64,000 bases of DNA from Bifidobacterium saguini DSM 23967 (lineage in GTDB: Bacteria > Actinomycetota > Actinomycetes > Actinomycetales > Bifidobacteriaceae), in assembly GCF_000741715.1 (NCBI RefSeq), contig NZ_JGZN01000003.1, positions 298,424-362,423 on the forward strand, given 5' to 3'. Under the pieces are notes generated by a model. It saw nothing but the letters and a program-made list of their open reading frames with translations. It ran no database searches and was not told the DNA's origin. Position numbers and translations under genes: made by a program. How positions within the stretch are numbered: position 1 is the first letter of the stretch; each line of letters begins with the position of its first letter. Below are positions 34,262 to 47,621 of this stretch, piece by piece.

Positions 34262-35059
34262 CTAACGGTACTTCCAGAAGTGGTCCATCGGGCCGGAACC
34301 GTGGCCCAGATCCAGCTGGGCCTTCAATGCGCCGGTCAGATACTTCTTCGCGTGCTTAATGGCCTTAGGCAGCGTATCGCCTAGAGCCAGATACGAGGCG
34401 ATGGCAGAGCTCAACGTGCAGCCAGTACCGTGAGTGTTCGGATTATTAATACGCACGCCATCGAACCAAGTCACCGTGCCATCAAGCTCAGCGAGCACGT
34501 CGTTGGCGTCTTCAGTACCATGACCGCCCTTGACCAGAGCCGCGCAACCGTACTGTTCGCTGATACGACGAGCTGCAGTCTCCATATCCTCCTGATCATG
34601 AATCAGGGTGTCGGTCAGGGCTTCGGCCTCCGGGATGTTCGGTGTTACCACGGTGGCCATGCCGAACAGTCGGCCGGTCAGCGCTGCAATAGCGTCATCG
34701 CTGATGAGCTTGGCACCCGAAGTGGCCACCATCACTGGGTCGAGCACAATGTTGGTGGCGTGATGGGCTGTCAGACGGTCAGCGATGACGTTGATGATAT
34801 CCGCGGAGGAGACCATGCCGATTTTCACGGCGACAGGCGGAATATCCTCGAATACCATGTCGATCTCATCGGCCAGAATATCCGGCTTCGTGTCCTGAAT
34901 GGAACGCACGCCGGTGGTGTTCTGGGCGGTGAGTGCGGTGATGGCGCTCATGCCGAACACACCACATGCCAGCATGGTTTTCAGATCAGCCTGCATACCG
35001 GCGCCGCCGGACGAATCCGAACCTGAAATCGCAAGTACTGCTGGCAAAGTGGTGCTCAT
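34262..35059 (-). CDS. thiD: Hydroxymethylpyrimidine (phosphate) kinase ThiD
   Basis: Phosphorylates HMP and HMP-P to HMP-PP, one of the two halves of thiamine. 265 residues of the ribokinase fold, with [19 protein letters not shown] at the N-terminus, DPVMVATSG in the middle and the anion-hole/catalytic [14 protein letters not shown] near the end. AGGAGA precedes the ATG. Separated by 54 bases from the thiE-thiC fusion upstream. Confidence 0.96.
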   Translation of the reverse strand: MSTTLPAVLAISGSDSSGGAGMQADLKTMLACGVFGMSAITALTAQNTTGVRSIQDTKPDILADEIDMVFEDIPPVAVKIGMVSSADIINVIADRLTAHHATNIVLDPVMVATSGAKLISDDAIAALTGRLFGMATVVTPNIPEAEALTDTLIHDQEDMETAARRISEQYGCAALVKGGHGTEDANDVLAELDGTVTWFDGVRINNPNTHGTGCTLSSAIASYLALGDTLPKAIKHAKKYLTGALKAQLDLGHGSGPMDHFWKYR

Positions 35060-35113
35060 AATTTCTCCTTTAAAACTCGTAACACGTACCGAGCGTAGCG
35101 AGGTGGCTGTACG

Positions 35114-38933
<3,820 letters not shown>

Positions 38934-38940
38934 ATCACTG

Positions 38941-39023
38941 CTCCCTACGATGGTCTTAACCAACAGGTTCTAAGGGTTAGGCGTTATGCCATTCTCAACC
39001 CGCCGTTGACGCGGGTTCCCCTG
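38941..39023 (-). promoter_or_regulatory. TPP (THI-box) riboswitch
   Basis: On the minus strand the leader contains CAGGGGAACC, hairpin CCCGCG...GCGGG, TTGAGAATGG, AACCCTTAGAACCTG and CATCGTAGGGAG, the conserved blocks of the TPP aptamer in the right order. The 3' P1 strand holds AGGGAG, which is also the Shine-Dalgarno of thiM, so ligand binding should block translation directly. It likely controls the whole thiM-thiEC-thiD unit. Confidence 0.92.
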
Positions 39024-39209
39024 CATTACAGTGCTGACGCTATGCGCTCATGCGGACAATTTCTTTACAAATCCGAACAGAATCGTTGATTTTTATGTGA
39101 TTGCTCTGGCGCGTCGCTGCTCCGCGTGGTATTTATGCGGGCTCTTGCTGTGACACGCGTGTAGGATGAGGTTCGTTTGCTTGGAATCCCTAGAATTTCG
39201 GGAGGAATG

Positions 39210-40625
39210 ATGACTAATCAGTCTGCTGTTGATATCAATCAACTTCAGGAATACTCGCGTGTATTCAATGCTGACCGTGCCAATCTTGTGGCCGCCAATG
39301 CTGCCGTCTCCACTGGTGTGCTTGCCGCAGCCACCGATTACCAAGGTCTGCGCAATCTGCCCCGTGACTTTTCCATCGAACTCAAGCAGGGCTCCATCAC
39401 CAATCAGGAACGCTCAGGCCGTTGCTGGATGTTCGCATCGCTCAACACGTTGCGTTATGAGCTGATGCACCGCTGGAACTTGGAAGATTTCGAATTCTCC
39501 GAAACCTATTTGTTCTTCTGGGACGCCATCGAAAAGTCCAACACGTATCTTGAGCATGTGTTGGAAACCTTGGACGAGCCCACTGATTCCCGTATCTTCG
39601 AGGTCATCAACGATGGTCCATCCGATGACGGCGGCTGGTGGCAGATGTTCGCCGCGCTGGTCAATAAATATGGTCTGGTGCCGAAGTCCGCTTACCCTGA
39701 ATCCGCCAATTCGCGTGACTCGGATGCCTTCAAGCAGTACCTCAACACCAAGCTGCGTGAGTTCGCCGCCGAACTGCGCCGCCGCCATGCTTCCGGCGAA
39801 TCGACAGAAGCGCTGCGCGAGATGAAGCGTGAGGACATGGCCACGGTGTACCGCATCTGCGCCATCGCATTGGGCGAGCCGCCGGCAACGTTCGACTTCT
39901 TGGCGCGAGTCAAGGATGACGATGACGACAAGGATGATAATAAGGGCAGCAAATCTGAGCAGGCCAAGAGCGAGTCCGGCAAGGATGAACGCAAACAGAT
40001 TCGCGAAACCGGTATCACGCCGCTCGAGTTCTACAAGAAGTACGTACCGGTGGATGTGAACGATTTCGTCACCATCTCTAATGCTCCGATGGCTCGCACT
40101 CCATTTGGCAAGCGCTACCGTATCCGTTACACCGCGAATGTGATTGAAGCCGGTGATATGGAATTCGTCAACGTGCCGCTGGACGTGTTCAAGAAGGCCG
40201 CCGTTGACCAGATCGCAGCTGGCCACCCGATTTGGTTCGCCTGCGATTGCATGCAATTCGCGCTGCGTGGTGAAGGCGTGTTCGATCGCGGTACTGTGCG
40301 AGTGGATCAGCTGTTCGGTACTGAATTCACCTTCGATAAGGCTGATGGCCTTGAGTACGGCGACCGTCCGAGCAATCATGCGATGACGCTCACTGGTGTG
40401 AATCTGGACGAGAACGGCAAGCCTAACCGTTGGAAGATTGAAAACAGCTGGGGTAAGGACAACGGCAAGGATGGCTACTATGTGGCTTCCGACGCCTGGT
40501 TCGACCAGTTCGTCACTGAACTCATCATCCGCAAGGACATGCTCGACGAGGCGACGCTGGCCATTGCGCAATCCGAACCCGTCGAACTCGAACCGTGGGA
40601 GCCGCTCACGCGCCCTTGCCGTTGA
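39210..40625 (+). CDS. pepC: Aminopeptidase C (bleomycin hydrolase family)
   Basis: Cytoplasmic cysteine aminopeptidase of family C1B, about 471 residues. The catalytic triad is visible: Cys in ERSGRCWMFASLN, His in SNHAMTLTG and Asn in KIENSWG. A highly charged insert (about residues 235-265, VKDDDDDKDDNKG and following Lys/Glu/Ser) interrupts the usual sequence. ATG 39210 has GGAGG four bases upstream; ATG 39207 is also possible. Stands alone, closed by the terminator at 40657. Confidence 0.95.
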   Translation: MTNQSAVDINQLQEYSRVFNADRANLVAANAAVSTGVLAAATDYQGLRNLPRDFSIELKQGSITNQERSGRCWMFASLNTLRYELMHRWNLEDFEFSETYLFFWDAIEKSNTYLEHVLETLDEPTDSRIFEVINDGPSDDGGWWQMFAALVNKYGLVPKSAYPESANSRDSDAFKQYLNTKLREFAAELRRRHASGESTEALREMKREDMATVYRICAIALGEPPATFDFLARVKDDDDDKDDNKGSKSEQAKSESGKDERKQIRETGITPLEFYKKYVPVDVNDFVTISNAPMARTPFGKRYRIRYTANVIEAGDMEFVNVPLDVFKKAAVDQIAAGHPIWFACDCMQFALRGEGVFDRGTVRVDQLFGTEFTFDKADGLEYGDRPSNHAMTLTGVNLDENGKPNRWKIENSWGKDNGKDGYYVASDAWFDQFVTELIIRKDMLDEATLAIAQSEPVELEPWEPLTRPCR

Positions 40626-40656
40626 TGATTCGTTGATTTAATCGCCGGTATTTTTC

Positions 40657-40713
40657 GTAACAAGGCTTGGTCGGTATGTCGTTGACGTACGCGACCAGGC
40701 CTTTTCTCGTTAC
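40657..40713 (+). terminator. Terminator after pepC
   Basis: 12-bp stem AAGGCTTGGTCG/CGACCAGGCCTT with one wobble pair (40662-40673 / 40692-40703), 18-base loop, followed by TTCTCGTTAC, with outer GTAAC/GTTAC pairing. Confidence 0.65.
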
Positions 40714-40748
40714 GGGTGGATATTGACTTGTTCCCGGCGTGTTGCGCA

Positions 40749-40805
40749 TTGACATTAAAGCGCTTCAATCACATAATTGAAGCGTTCAAATAAAGCGCTT
40801 CAATT
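40749..40805 (+). promoter_or_regulatory. Promoter with three LacI-type operators (rhamnoside island)
   Basis: TTGACA (40749-40754) and CATAAT (40772-40777) are exactly 17 bp apart. Three AAGCGCTT-type sites cover it: core 40758-40765 inside the spacer, TTGAAGCGTTCAA (40777-40789) over the start site, and core 40793-40800 downstream. The outer cores are 35 bp apart. The consensus is close to ATTGAAGCGCTTCAAT. The LacI gene at 46513 is the likely repressor. Confidence 0.8.
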
Positions 40806-40872
40806 TCCGGATGTGCAAAGCGGCCATTCGACACGTTCTGCAATGACGAGAAATCGGAAAGGAGACCAAAAG

Positions 40873-42159
40873 TTGGTCAATCAACATGAACGCTTGGACA
40901 AGCGCTACTGGCAGTTGGCAAGGAATGCGGGCATCGCTTCGTACCTCGATGCGGCGCTGTTGGTGTCCACAGGTATCGCGTTGGCTTCCTGGCAGGAGCA
41001 TTATCAGCTCAATGCATGGTGGACCGGCGCGCTCAGTACCATTTTGACGCTTTGCGTTGGTGCGGGCTCCTTCTTCGGAGGCCGTTTGTCCGACCGTTTC
41101 GGCAGGGTGCTGGTGTTCAACATCGATATTTTAGGAGTCGTCGTCGGTGCTACGATTATTGCACTCGCTCCTTCGATGCCGGTGCTGGTCGTAGGTCTGG
41201 TGGTTGCAGGATTGGCGTCCGGTGCTGATTTGCCTACTTCTTTGGCGGTGATTTCAGAACGTGTGCCCGAGCAGTACCAGGGTCGAGTGGTGTCATCCAC
41301 GGAAATCTTTTGGATAGCCGGTATCGTGATTTCGCAAGGCATAGGATTTCTTGTTTCATCATTGGCAATGACCGGAATCCGATTGCTGTTCGTGGTTATC
41401 GCCGTTGTGGCGTTGTTGACCTGGCTGGTCAGAGTTGCAAGTCCTTCATTCAAGCGAATCGAAGATGATCTGGCTGCTGAATGTGCTGCAACCCAGTCGG
41501 ATGCTCATGAACAAACGTCACGGGCATATCCATTGGGCAAGCTGCTGACCACACCGCGCTATCTGCTGCCGTTGATTGGATTGTCCTGTTTCTACCTGTT
41601 TTGGAACATTCCAGCCAATACCTGGGGATCGTTCCTCAACTACTACATGGTGACTGTTGGCGGCAGAACTCAATCCTTTGCCACAGCATGCGCGTTCTTC
41701 GCCAATATTCTGGGTGTGTTGGTGCTGTATGGCATCTACATCCGATTCGCGGACGGGAAGCATCGTTACACGATGATGCATATTGGCCTGATTTTGTGTA
41801 TTGCTTCCTTCGTACTGTCCGCATTGGCGGGAAGTGCATCATGGCAAGTGTTCACCGTGTGCTACTTCGTCTATTGTGCAGCCAACATGTTGCATGGTGA
41901 GCCGCTGTACAAAGTATGGAGCCAGGAACTATTCCCGGTCAATGCGCGCGCCACGGCCACGGGCTTCACATACGCTGCGGTGCGATTCATCACGGCTGCA
42001 TTCAGTCTGGCTACGCCGGCGATTATGGCGGCTTCGCCTACGACGTTGCTGTGGTTGTTGGTGGGTTCGCTATGCCTTTCCTACATCGCGGCGATGCTGA
42101 TTATTCGTTTCATCGGCAGGCATCATGTTGCCGATCCGGCGATTAAGTCTCGCTCGTAG
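40873..42159 (+). CDS. MFS transporter of the rhamnoside island, first copy
   Basis: Twelve-helix major facilitator of 428 residues, presumably importing a rhamnoside, rhamnose or other glycoside. Loop 2-3 motif GGRLSDRFGRVLVFN and loop 4 region GLASGADLPTSLAV are clear. The TTG start at 40873 is supported by AGGAG; an ATG at 40843 upstream lies before that site. It is paralogous to the next gene (shared FYLFWNIPANTWG/FYAAWNLLANTWG and DGKHR/SGKHR). First gene after the triple-operator promoter. Confidence 0.86.
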   Translation: MVNQHERLDKRYWQLARNAGIASYLDAALLVSTGIALASWQEHYQLNAWWTGALSTILTLCVGAGSFFGGRLSDRFGRVLVFNIDILGVVVGATIIALAPSMPVLVVGLVVAGLASGADLPTSLAVISERVPEQYQGRVVSSTEIFWIAGIVISQGIGFLVSSLAMTGIRLLFVVIAVVALLTWLVRVASPSFKRIEDDLAAECAATQSDAHEQTSRAYPLGKLLTTPRYLLPLIGLSCFYLFWNIPANTWGSFLNYYMVTVGGRTQSFATACAFFANILGVLVLYGIYIRFADGKHRYTMMHIGLILCIASFVLSALAGSASWQVFTVCYFVYCAANMLHGEPLYKVWSQELFPVNARATATGFTYAAVRFITAAFSLATPAIMAASPTTLLWLLVGSLCLSYIAAMLIIRFIGRHHVADPAIKSRS

Positions 42160-42216
42160 CCGCTCATTTTCAACCTGTATTCGTTATTCACATCAACATA
42201 AATAAGGAGAACAATA

Positions 42217-43521
42217 ATGTCAGTGACCAAAGATGCCGGGCAGCAGGCCAAACTCGGCAAATATGCCCCGCTTGTTGTAGCGGCTGGAATCGGATCGATG
42301 CTGGGTTCCGGCATCATCGTGGGACTTGCGTCGACAATTACCGTATGGCAGTCCGGACTGGGTATGACAGCCGGGCAGGTTGGTATTGTGTCGGGTGCAC
42401 TGACCTTTGCCATTGCGTTTGGCTCGATTTTCGGTGGGCGCTTTGCTGATGCAGTAGGCCGCGTCAAGGTGTTCAACTGGATTAATCTGTTGTATGCAAT
42501 TGGTGCGTTGATCTGCGTGTTCGCGCCGAACTATGTGGTTCTGCTCGTAGGCGTTGTCATTGCAGGTGTGGCTTCCGGCACTGATTTGCCGGTTTCCTTG
42601 GCTGTGGTTTCCCACGACGCTCCGGACTCCGCCACTCAGGCCAAGCTGGTTTCCTCCACTCAGGTGTTCTGGCAGGCCGGTATCTTCATCTCTTATATCT
42701 GCGCCTTCGTGGTTTCTGCCATGAGCGGTGCGATGGGTGCGCGAATCGTGTTTGTGATTCTTACGGTATTTGCAGCCATCGCATGGATTTGGCGAACCAC
42801 ATCCAAGACGTTCCAGAACTTCCACGATGAAGCGGATAAGCGTCTTGCTGAAATCGGCGAGTCCTCCGGTGACTCCGAGAAGTTCTCGGTGTTCTCCCTG
42901 CTGTTCGGCAAGGGCAATGGTAAATATCTCGCCTTCTTTATTGCCATCTTCGTGTTCTACGCCGCATGGAATCTGCTGGCAAACACTTGGGGCCAGTTCC
43001 AGACCTACATGCTGGTGCAGGCCAACGCCAGCCAATCCCTGGCAACCGGTTTGGGCATCGTGCTCAATGTCATCGCATTCCTGACCAGTATGTTCTTCGC
43101 TTCTGTGGCTAGCGGCAAGCACCGTAACACCGGTTTCGTCATCGGCGGTGTGATTGAGATCGTAGCTGTGGCGATCATGGCCATTGGCGGTGGCGGTCTG
43201 TGGATTATCGTGGCTGGAATCGCCCTGTATAACATCGGTTCCCCGATGGCCGGCGAGGCTATGTACAAGGTGTGGACTCAGGAATCCTATCCGGTTAAGG
43301 CTCGCGCAACCGTGCAGGGCATCATCAACGGCGCCTCTCGAGTGTTGTGCGCTCTGTTCGCGCTGATTACCCCAACCCTGGTCCTGCCGGAGAACATCAA
43401 GGGCACGATGTGGGGCTTTGTCGGCATCGCCTCCGTCAGCCTGATCTTCGGCCTGATTATGATTGCCCTGCAAAAGAAGCATGGCACCGATGCCGACAGG
43501 CTCGCTGGAATCAACGACTGA
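42217..43521 (+). CDS. MFS transporter of the rhamnoside island, second copy
   Basis: 434-residue paralogue of the preceding transporter, 57 bases downstream with GGAGA before the ATG. Motifs GGRFADAVGRVKVFN, GVASGTDLPVSLAVV and LVSSTQVFWQAG align with those of the first copy. The pair looks like an old tandem duplication with diverged substrates, or a two-subunit arrangement; neither is tested. Confidence 0.86.
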   Translation: MSVTKDAGQQAKLGKYAPLVVAAGIGSMLGSGIIVGLASTITVWQSGLGMTAGQVGIVSGALTFAIAFGSIFGGRFADAVGRVKVFNWINLLYAIGALICVFAPNYVVLLVGVVIAGVASGTDLPVSLAVVSHDAPDSATQAKLVSSTQVFWQAGIFISYICAFVVSAMSGAMGARIVFVILTVFAAIAWIWRTTSKTFQNFHDEADKRLAEIGESSGDSEKFSVFSLLFGKGNGKYLAFFIAIFVFYAAWNLLANTWGQFQTYMLVQANASQSLATGLGIVLNVIAFLTSMFFASVASGKHRNTGFVIGGVIEIVAVAIMAIGGGGLWIIVAGIALYNIGSPMAGEAMYKVWTQESYPVKARATVQGIINGASRVLCALFALITPTLVLPENIKGTMWGFVGIASVSLIFGLIMIALQKKHGTDADRLAGIND

Positions 43522-43543
43522 ATCAATGACTGAGTGGGATTGA

Positions 43544-43588
43544 GACGGGAATGGCTGAGAGGACTTGAGTCCAAGGCCATCTCCCGTC
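43544..43588 (+). terminator. Hairpin between MFS and rhamnosidase genes
   Basis: GACGGGA (43544-43550) pairs with TCCCGTC (43582-43588) and ATGGC with GCCAT inside. No T run. Probably a processing or partial termination site in the operon. Confidence 0.5.
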
Positions 43589-43670
43589 CTCCAATCATCC
43601 ACGGTTGTACTGAAAAGCACCTTTGCACTCCTGTTCATACCTTCCTATACATGGCAGAAAGACTTGAGAC

Positions 43671-46285
43671 ATGAAATCTGTAGCATCATTGCAAATTGAA
43701 CATTATGCTGGCCCTGCGATGGGTATCGGAACGTTCACTCCGCGAATTTCCTGGACATATGATGCACGTGTGGACATTGCGCAAGATGCCAATGTCCTGA
43801 TTCGGGTTCGAAGGAGACTGCCCGGTCATGATGAGCATACCGAGCAGGTTATTGCTTCCGCTTCAGACAATGTGCTCAGGGACTGGCCGTTCCGGCCGCT
43901 GGGGAAAAGGGAACAAGCATATGTCTCGGTAGCGCTGGCAAATGATTGCGATGAGCCCATCTGGTCTGATGAGGCCTATGTTGAACCAGGCCTGATTCAT
44001 TCAGGCGATATTCTTTCGCAAATGGTCGGTCCTGCATGGAGAGAGCCATGGAGTGATCGGCGTCAAGCTCCGCTGATTCGTACGGAACTTCAGCTGCGCG
44101 ACACGCCTCAATGTGCGCGACTCTACGTGAGTGCCTTTGGCTTGGTTGATGCCGAGATCAATGGCAATCCCGTAGGGGAGGACATTCTGAACCCAGGATG
44201 GACGCTCTACAACGAACGCTTGCAATATCGCACGTATGATGTGACTGATCTGCTGCATGCCGGGAACAATGCCATGGGCTTTTGGCTTGGCGATGGTTGG
44301 TACCGTGGACGTTTGGGCTTCTGGGGTGGCAAACCCAATGTGTATGGCAGCAAATTGGGCGTTTGGGCGCAGCTCGAAGTGACCTTTGCCGATGGAAGCA
44401 CGCAGATGGTTGCTTCCAATGCGTACGATGGCGCGTGGAAAGCGGCAAAAGGACCGATTATCTCCAGCGGTTTGTGTGAGGGAGAGACGTATGATGCGCG
44501 TTTGCTGCCTGAAGGCTGGTCATGTGCGAGCTTCGATGATTCCGGATGGGAACGTGTTACGGAAATCGATTTCGATCCGCTCACACTGACTTCGCCGGAG
44601 CATGATCCCATTCGTCGTATCGGCAGTCATGACATTGTTTCCATGAATACGTTGGATGATGGATCGGTGATCATTGACTTTGGTCAGAATTGCACGCAGC
44701 GTCTCGAATTCAATGTGTCTACGCTGCCGGCGGGCACTACCATCACTGTGCAGCATGCCGAGGTGCTTGATAATGATGGTGATCTGTTCACCAGGCCACT
44801 GCGTAGAGGCATCCAACGTGATACTTACATTTCCGATGGAAAAAACAAGACTTGGGAACCACGTTTTACCATTCATGGATTCCGATATGCCAAGGTGCAA
44901 GGCTGGCTGGGAACGCTGCGCCCCGAAGATATTGTCTGCCATGTCTATGGCTCGGTGATGCGGCGCATAGGCTGGTTTGACTGTTCGAGCGAAATCGTGA
45001 ACGCCATGCATTCCAACGTTGTATGGTCCATGCTTTCTAACTTCGTTTCGGTGCCTACGGATTGCCCGCAGCGTGACGAGCGTATGGGATGGACCGGCGA
45101 CATAGCGCTGTTCGCTCCGACCGCATCGTTCCTGTACGATACGGAGGCTTTCCTTTCGAATTGGCTGGTGGACGTCGCCTCGGAAACCGACAAATATAAC
45201 GCCGTTCCCTATTATGTTCCGTTTATTCCATTGGCCGAATGGCGTAAACCGGAGAATATTGCAATTTGGGGAGATGCCGCGGTGCTGGTGCCGTGGGCGC
45301 TGTATATGGCCAGCGGCGATGTGCACATGCTAAAACGACAATACGCGTTGTCCCGCATGTATATCGAGCAAGTCTCGGAACTCTTGTCTGAAGACGGGGT
45401 TTGGGATAGGCCGCCCAAGCTTGAATTCGGACAACTGGGCGATTGGCTCGATCCTACCGCTCCGCCCGAGGACGCGGCCAAGGCAATGACCGCCAAGGAA
45501 TTGGTAGCCACCGCCTTCTATGCGCAATCGGTGACCATAGCGAAGCATATGGCTGAGATTTTAGGGAATGACGGTGATAAGAGCGACTTCGAGGCTCTTG
45601 AGCATCGTGTCCGCACAGGGTTCCAGCGTCGGTTCATCAAGGCCGATGGTCGAATGACCTCGGATACGCAATGTGCATATGCGCTCGCCATTCAATTTAA
45701 GCTGATCTCCGATGATGAAGGATTATCGGTGGCCGGCAATCGTCTGGCTGCATTGGTGCGCGCGGGGGATTACACGGTGGGCACCGGTTTTGCCGGTACT
45801 CCGTATATCCTTCCCGCTTTGACCGCAACCGGACACTTGGATGAGGCGTACCGTCTGTTCCTGTCCACGAAGTGCCCCTCGTGGCTCTATCAGGTCAGCA
45901 TGGGGGCCACTACCACATGGGAACGTTGGGATTCACAGCGTCCCGATGGCAGTTTTAATCCGGGAGGCATGACCTCGTTCAATCATTATTCGCTTGGTTC
46001 CGTGGCCACATGGATGCATGAGACCATTGGCGGTATCAGCCATTGGCGCCGGGTTGGAAGGAGTTCCTGGTATCCCCGATGCTGGGAGGTGCAATCGACC
46101 ATGCACATGTGCGCCACAACAGTCCCTATGGGGTGATCGATTGCGCGTGGCAGGTGCAGGACGACTCCCTCAAGGTGACATTGACTGTGCCGCATGGCGC
46201 CCGAGCGCTGGTTAAAGTTTGTGGGCATGAGGAATGGGCCGAGTCAGGGGTATATGCAAGGACATACGGCATGGTGACTGAATGA
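43671..46285 (+). pseudogene. GH78 alpha-L-rhamnosidase, frameshifted near the C-terminus
   Basis: Retaining its frame to about 46038 it gives a normal GH78 enzyme: N-terminal sandwich domains, the signature FVSVPTDCPQRDERMGWTGDI with the catalytic acid, and GGMTSFNHYSLGSVATWMHETIGGIS. Then the reading frame should continue as S-PLAPGWKEFLVSPMLGGAI (as in other GH78) but does so in another frame (46043-46285). Restoring one C in AGCC(C)ATTGG at 46037-46041 rejoins the frames to a protein near 871 residues. As it stands the frame ends at 46136 with about 30 foreign residues. Either a real inactivating deletion or a sequencing error. Confidence 0.85.
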
Positions 46286-46344
46286 GCTCATGAGCTGCAC
46301 AGTGACCATTTCATTACCCAGTATTAATGTGCGATAGCAGTTTC

Positions 46345-46385
46345 GGGCGGTGCTCCATCGGTGTGTTACCGGTGACGCACCGCCC
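46345..46385 (+). terminator. Two-step hairpin after the rhamnosidase gene
   Basis: GGGCGGTGC (46345-46353) and GCACCGCCC (46377-46385) are perfect complements, with a smaller ATCGGT/ACCGGT hairpin inside. Lies in the 227-base gap before the LacI gene. Confidence 0.6.
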
Positions 46386-46512
46386 TATGTATGTGTGCAT
46401 GATGCCTTACAATGCTTCTGAATATCAGTCGGATTGTATTGATCGCGGTCTCCTGGAAGTATCATCATCGCCATGGTTGTTCGGGGAAACTTTTGCGATG
46501 GAGGGTGTGCGG

Positions 46513-47526
46513 ATGGGACGTGTGACCATTGCTGATGTGGCCAAGTTGGCCGGAGTGTCTCTGGGCACAGTGTCTAACATGCTGAACCATCCTGACCGTG
46601 TGCGTTCCGACACCAGAGCGACCATTCAGCATGCGATTGCGACCTTGGGATATGTGCCCAACAACAGCGCCCGGGTACTGGCTGGCGGTAGAAATTCCGC
46701 ATTGGGGCTAATCGTATCTGGATTAGACCATGGTTTTTCGTTTCAATTGGAGCGTGGCGCACATGATGCCGCCCGTGAGGCGGGCCGTGAGTTGCTGATT
46801 GCCAGCGCTGATAACGACGATTTGTTGCAAAACCGGTATTATGACTATTTCCAAGGTGCCCATATGGCAGGCGTAATGATGGAACCCCGTGCCGGAACCT
46901 CTTGGAAGGCGCCGATTCATCATGATATGCCGACAGTGCTCATCGATGTGTATGGGGACGTGACGGATGCCTGCATGGTTGCCACGGACAATCAGCAGGT
47001 GGGAAATCTTGCGATTAGGCATGCGTTGGAGCTCGGCAAGCGCCGCGTAACCGTAGTAACCGTGCATGATGATTTGGTCGTACTTACCATGCGTCTCAAA
47101 GGAATTCAGTGTGCACTGGAGCAGTCCGGTGCATCGGTTGCGCTGAATATGCTGTATGTGAATGATTGGCGCTCAACGGATGATGGACGGTCTGCCGGGT
47201 TGCGCATCGCTGCCATGCCTGCGGAAGAACGGCCTGATTTCGTGATTGCGATGACCGATAAGTTAGCGAATGGCATCATTGACGGAGTATTGTCGGCGGG
47301 GCTGTCCGTGCCGCAGGATGTTGCGGTAATGGGGTGCGACGGCAATCCAGAAGCATGGGGGAGCCGTGTGCCAATGACCACCATCGCCCCATTTGGCTAC
47401 GACGTGGGTAGACAGGCCACTCAAATGCTTGAGGATGAAATTGTCAATGCCGATCGGCATGTTCATCGTTCGATACTAATACCGGTGCAGCTTCTTGAAC
47501 GGGAAAGCACCACAGGACGCCGGTAG
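46513..47526 (+). CDS. LacI-family regulator of the rhamnoside island
   Basis: 337 residues: helix-turn-helix TIADVAKLAGVSLGTVSNML at residues 5-24, then effector domain with DFVIAMTDKLANGI and the terminal ligand-pocket region. ATG 46513 is preferred because GGAGGG lies seven bases upstream and the resulting length is standard; earlier in-frame starts would add 62 residues before the DNA-binding domain. Downstream of the GH78 gene; likely binds the AAGCGCTT operators at 40755-40800. Confidence 0.88.
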   Translation: MGRVTIADVAKLAGVSLGTVSNMLNHPDRVRSDTRATIQHAIATLGYVPNNSARVLAGGRNSALGLIVSGLDHGFSFQLERGAHDAAREAGRELLIASADNDDLLQNRYYDYFQGAHMAGVMMEPRAGTSWKAPIHHDMPTVLIDVYGDVTDACMVATDNQQVGNLAIRHALELGKRRVTVVTVHDDLVVLTMRLKGIQCALEQSGASVALNMLYVNDWRSTDDGRSAGLRIAAMPAEERPDFVIAMTDKLANGIIDGVLSAGLSVPQDVAVMGCDGNPEAWGSRVPMTTIAPFGYDVGRQATQMLEDEIVNADRHVHRSILIPVQLLERESTTGRR

Positions 47527-47621
47527 GCACTTTGTGCGTGGGGTGAATGCTGTCACGATATGCCGCTATCCTGAAGCGGTTGTAAGTAAGTCCCCAAACC
47601 GTTCAAACCAGAAGGTGCATT

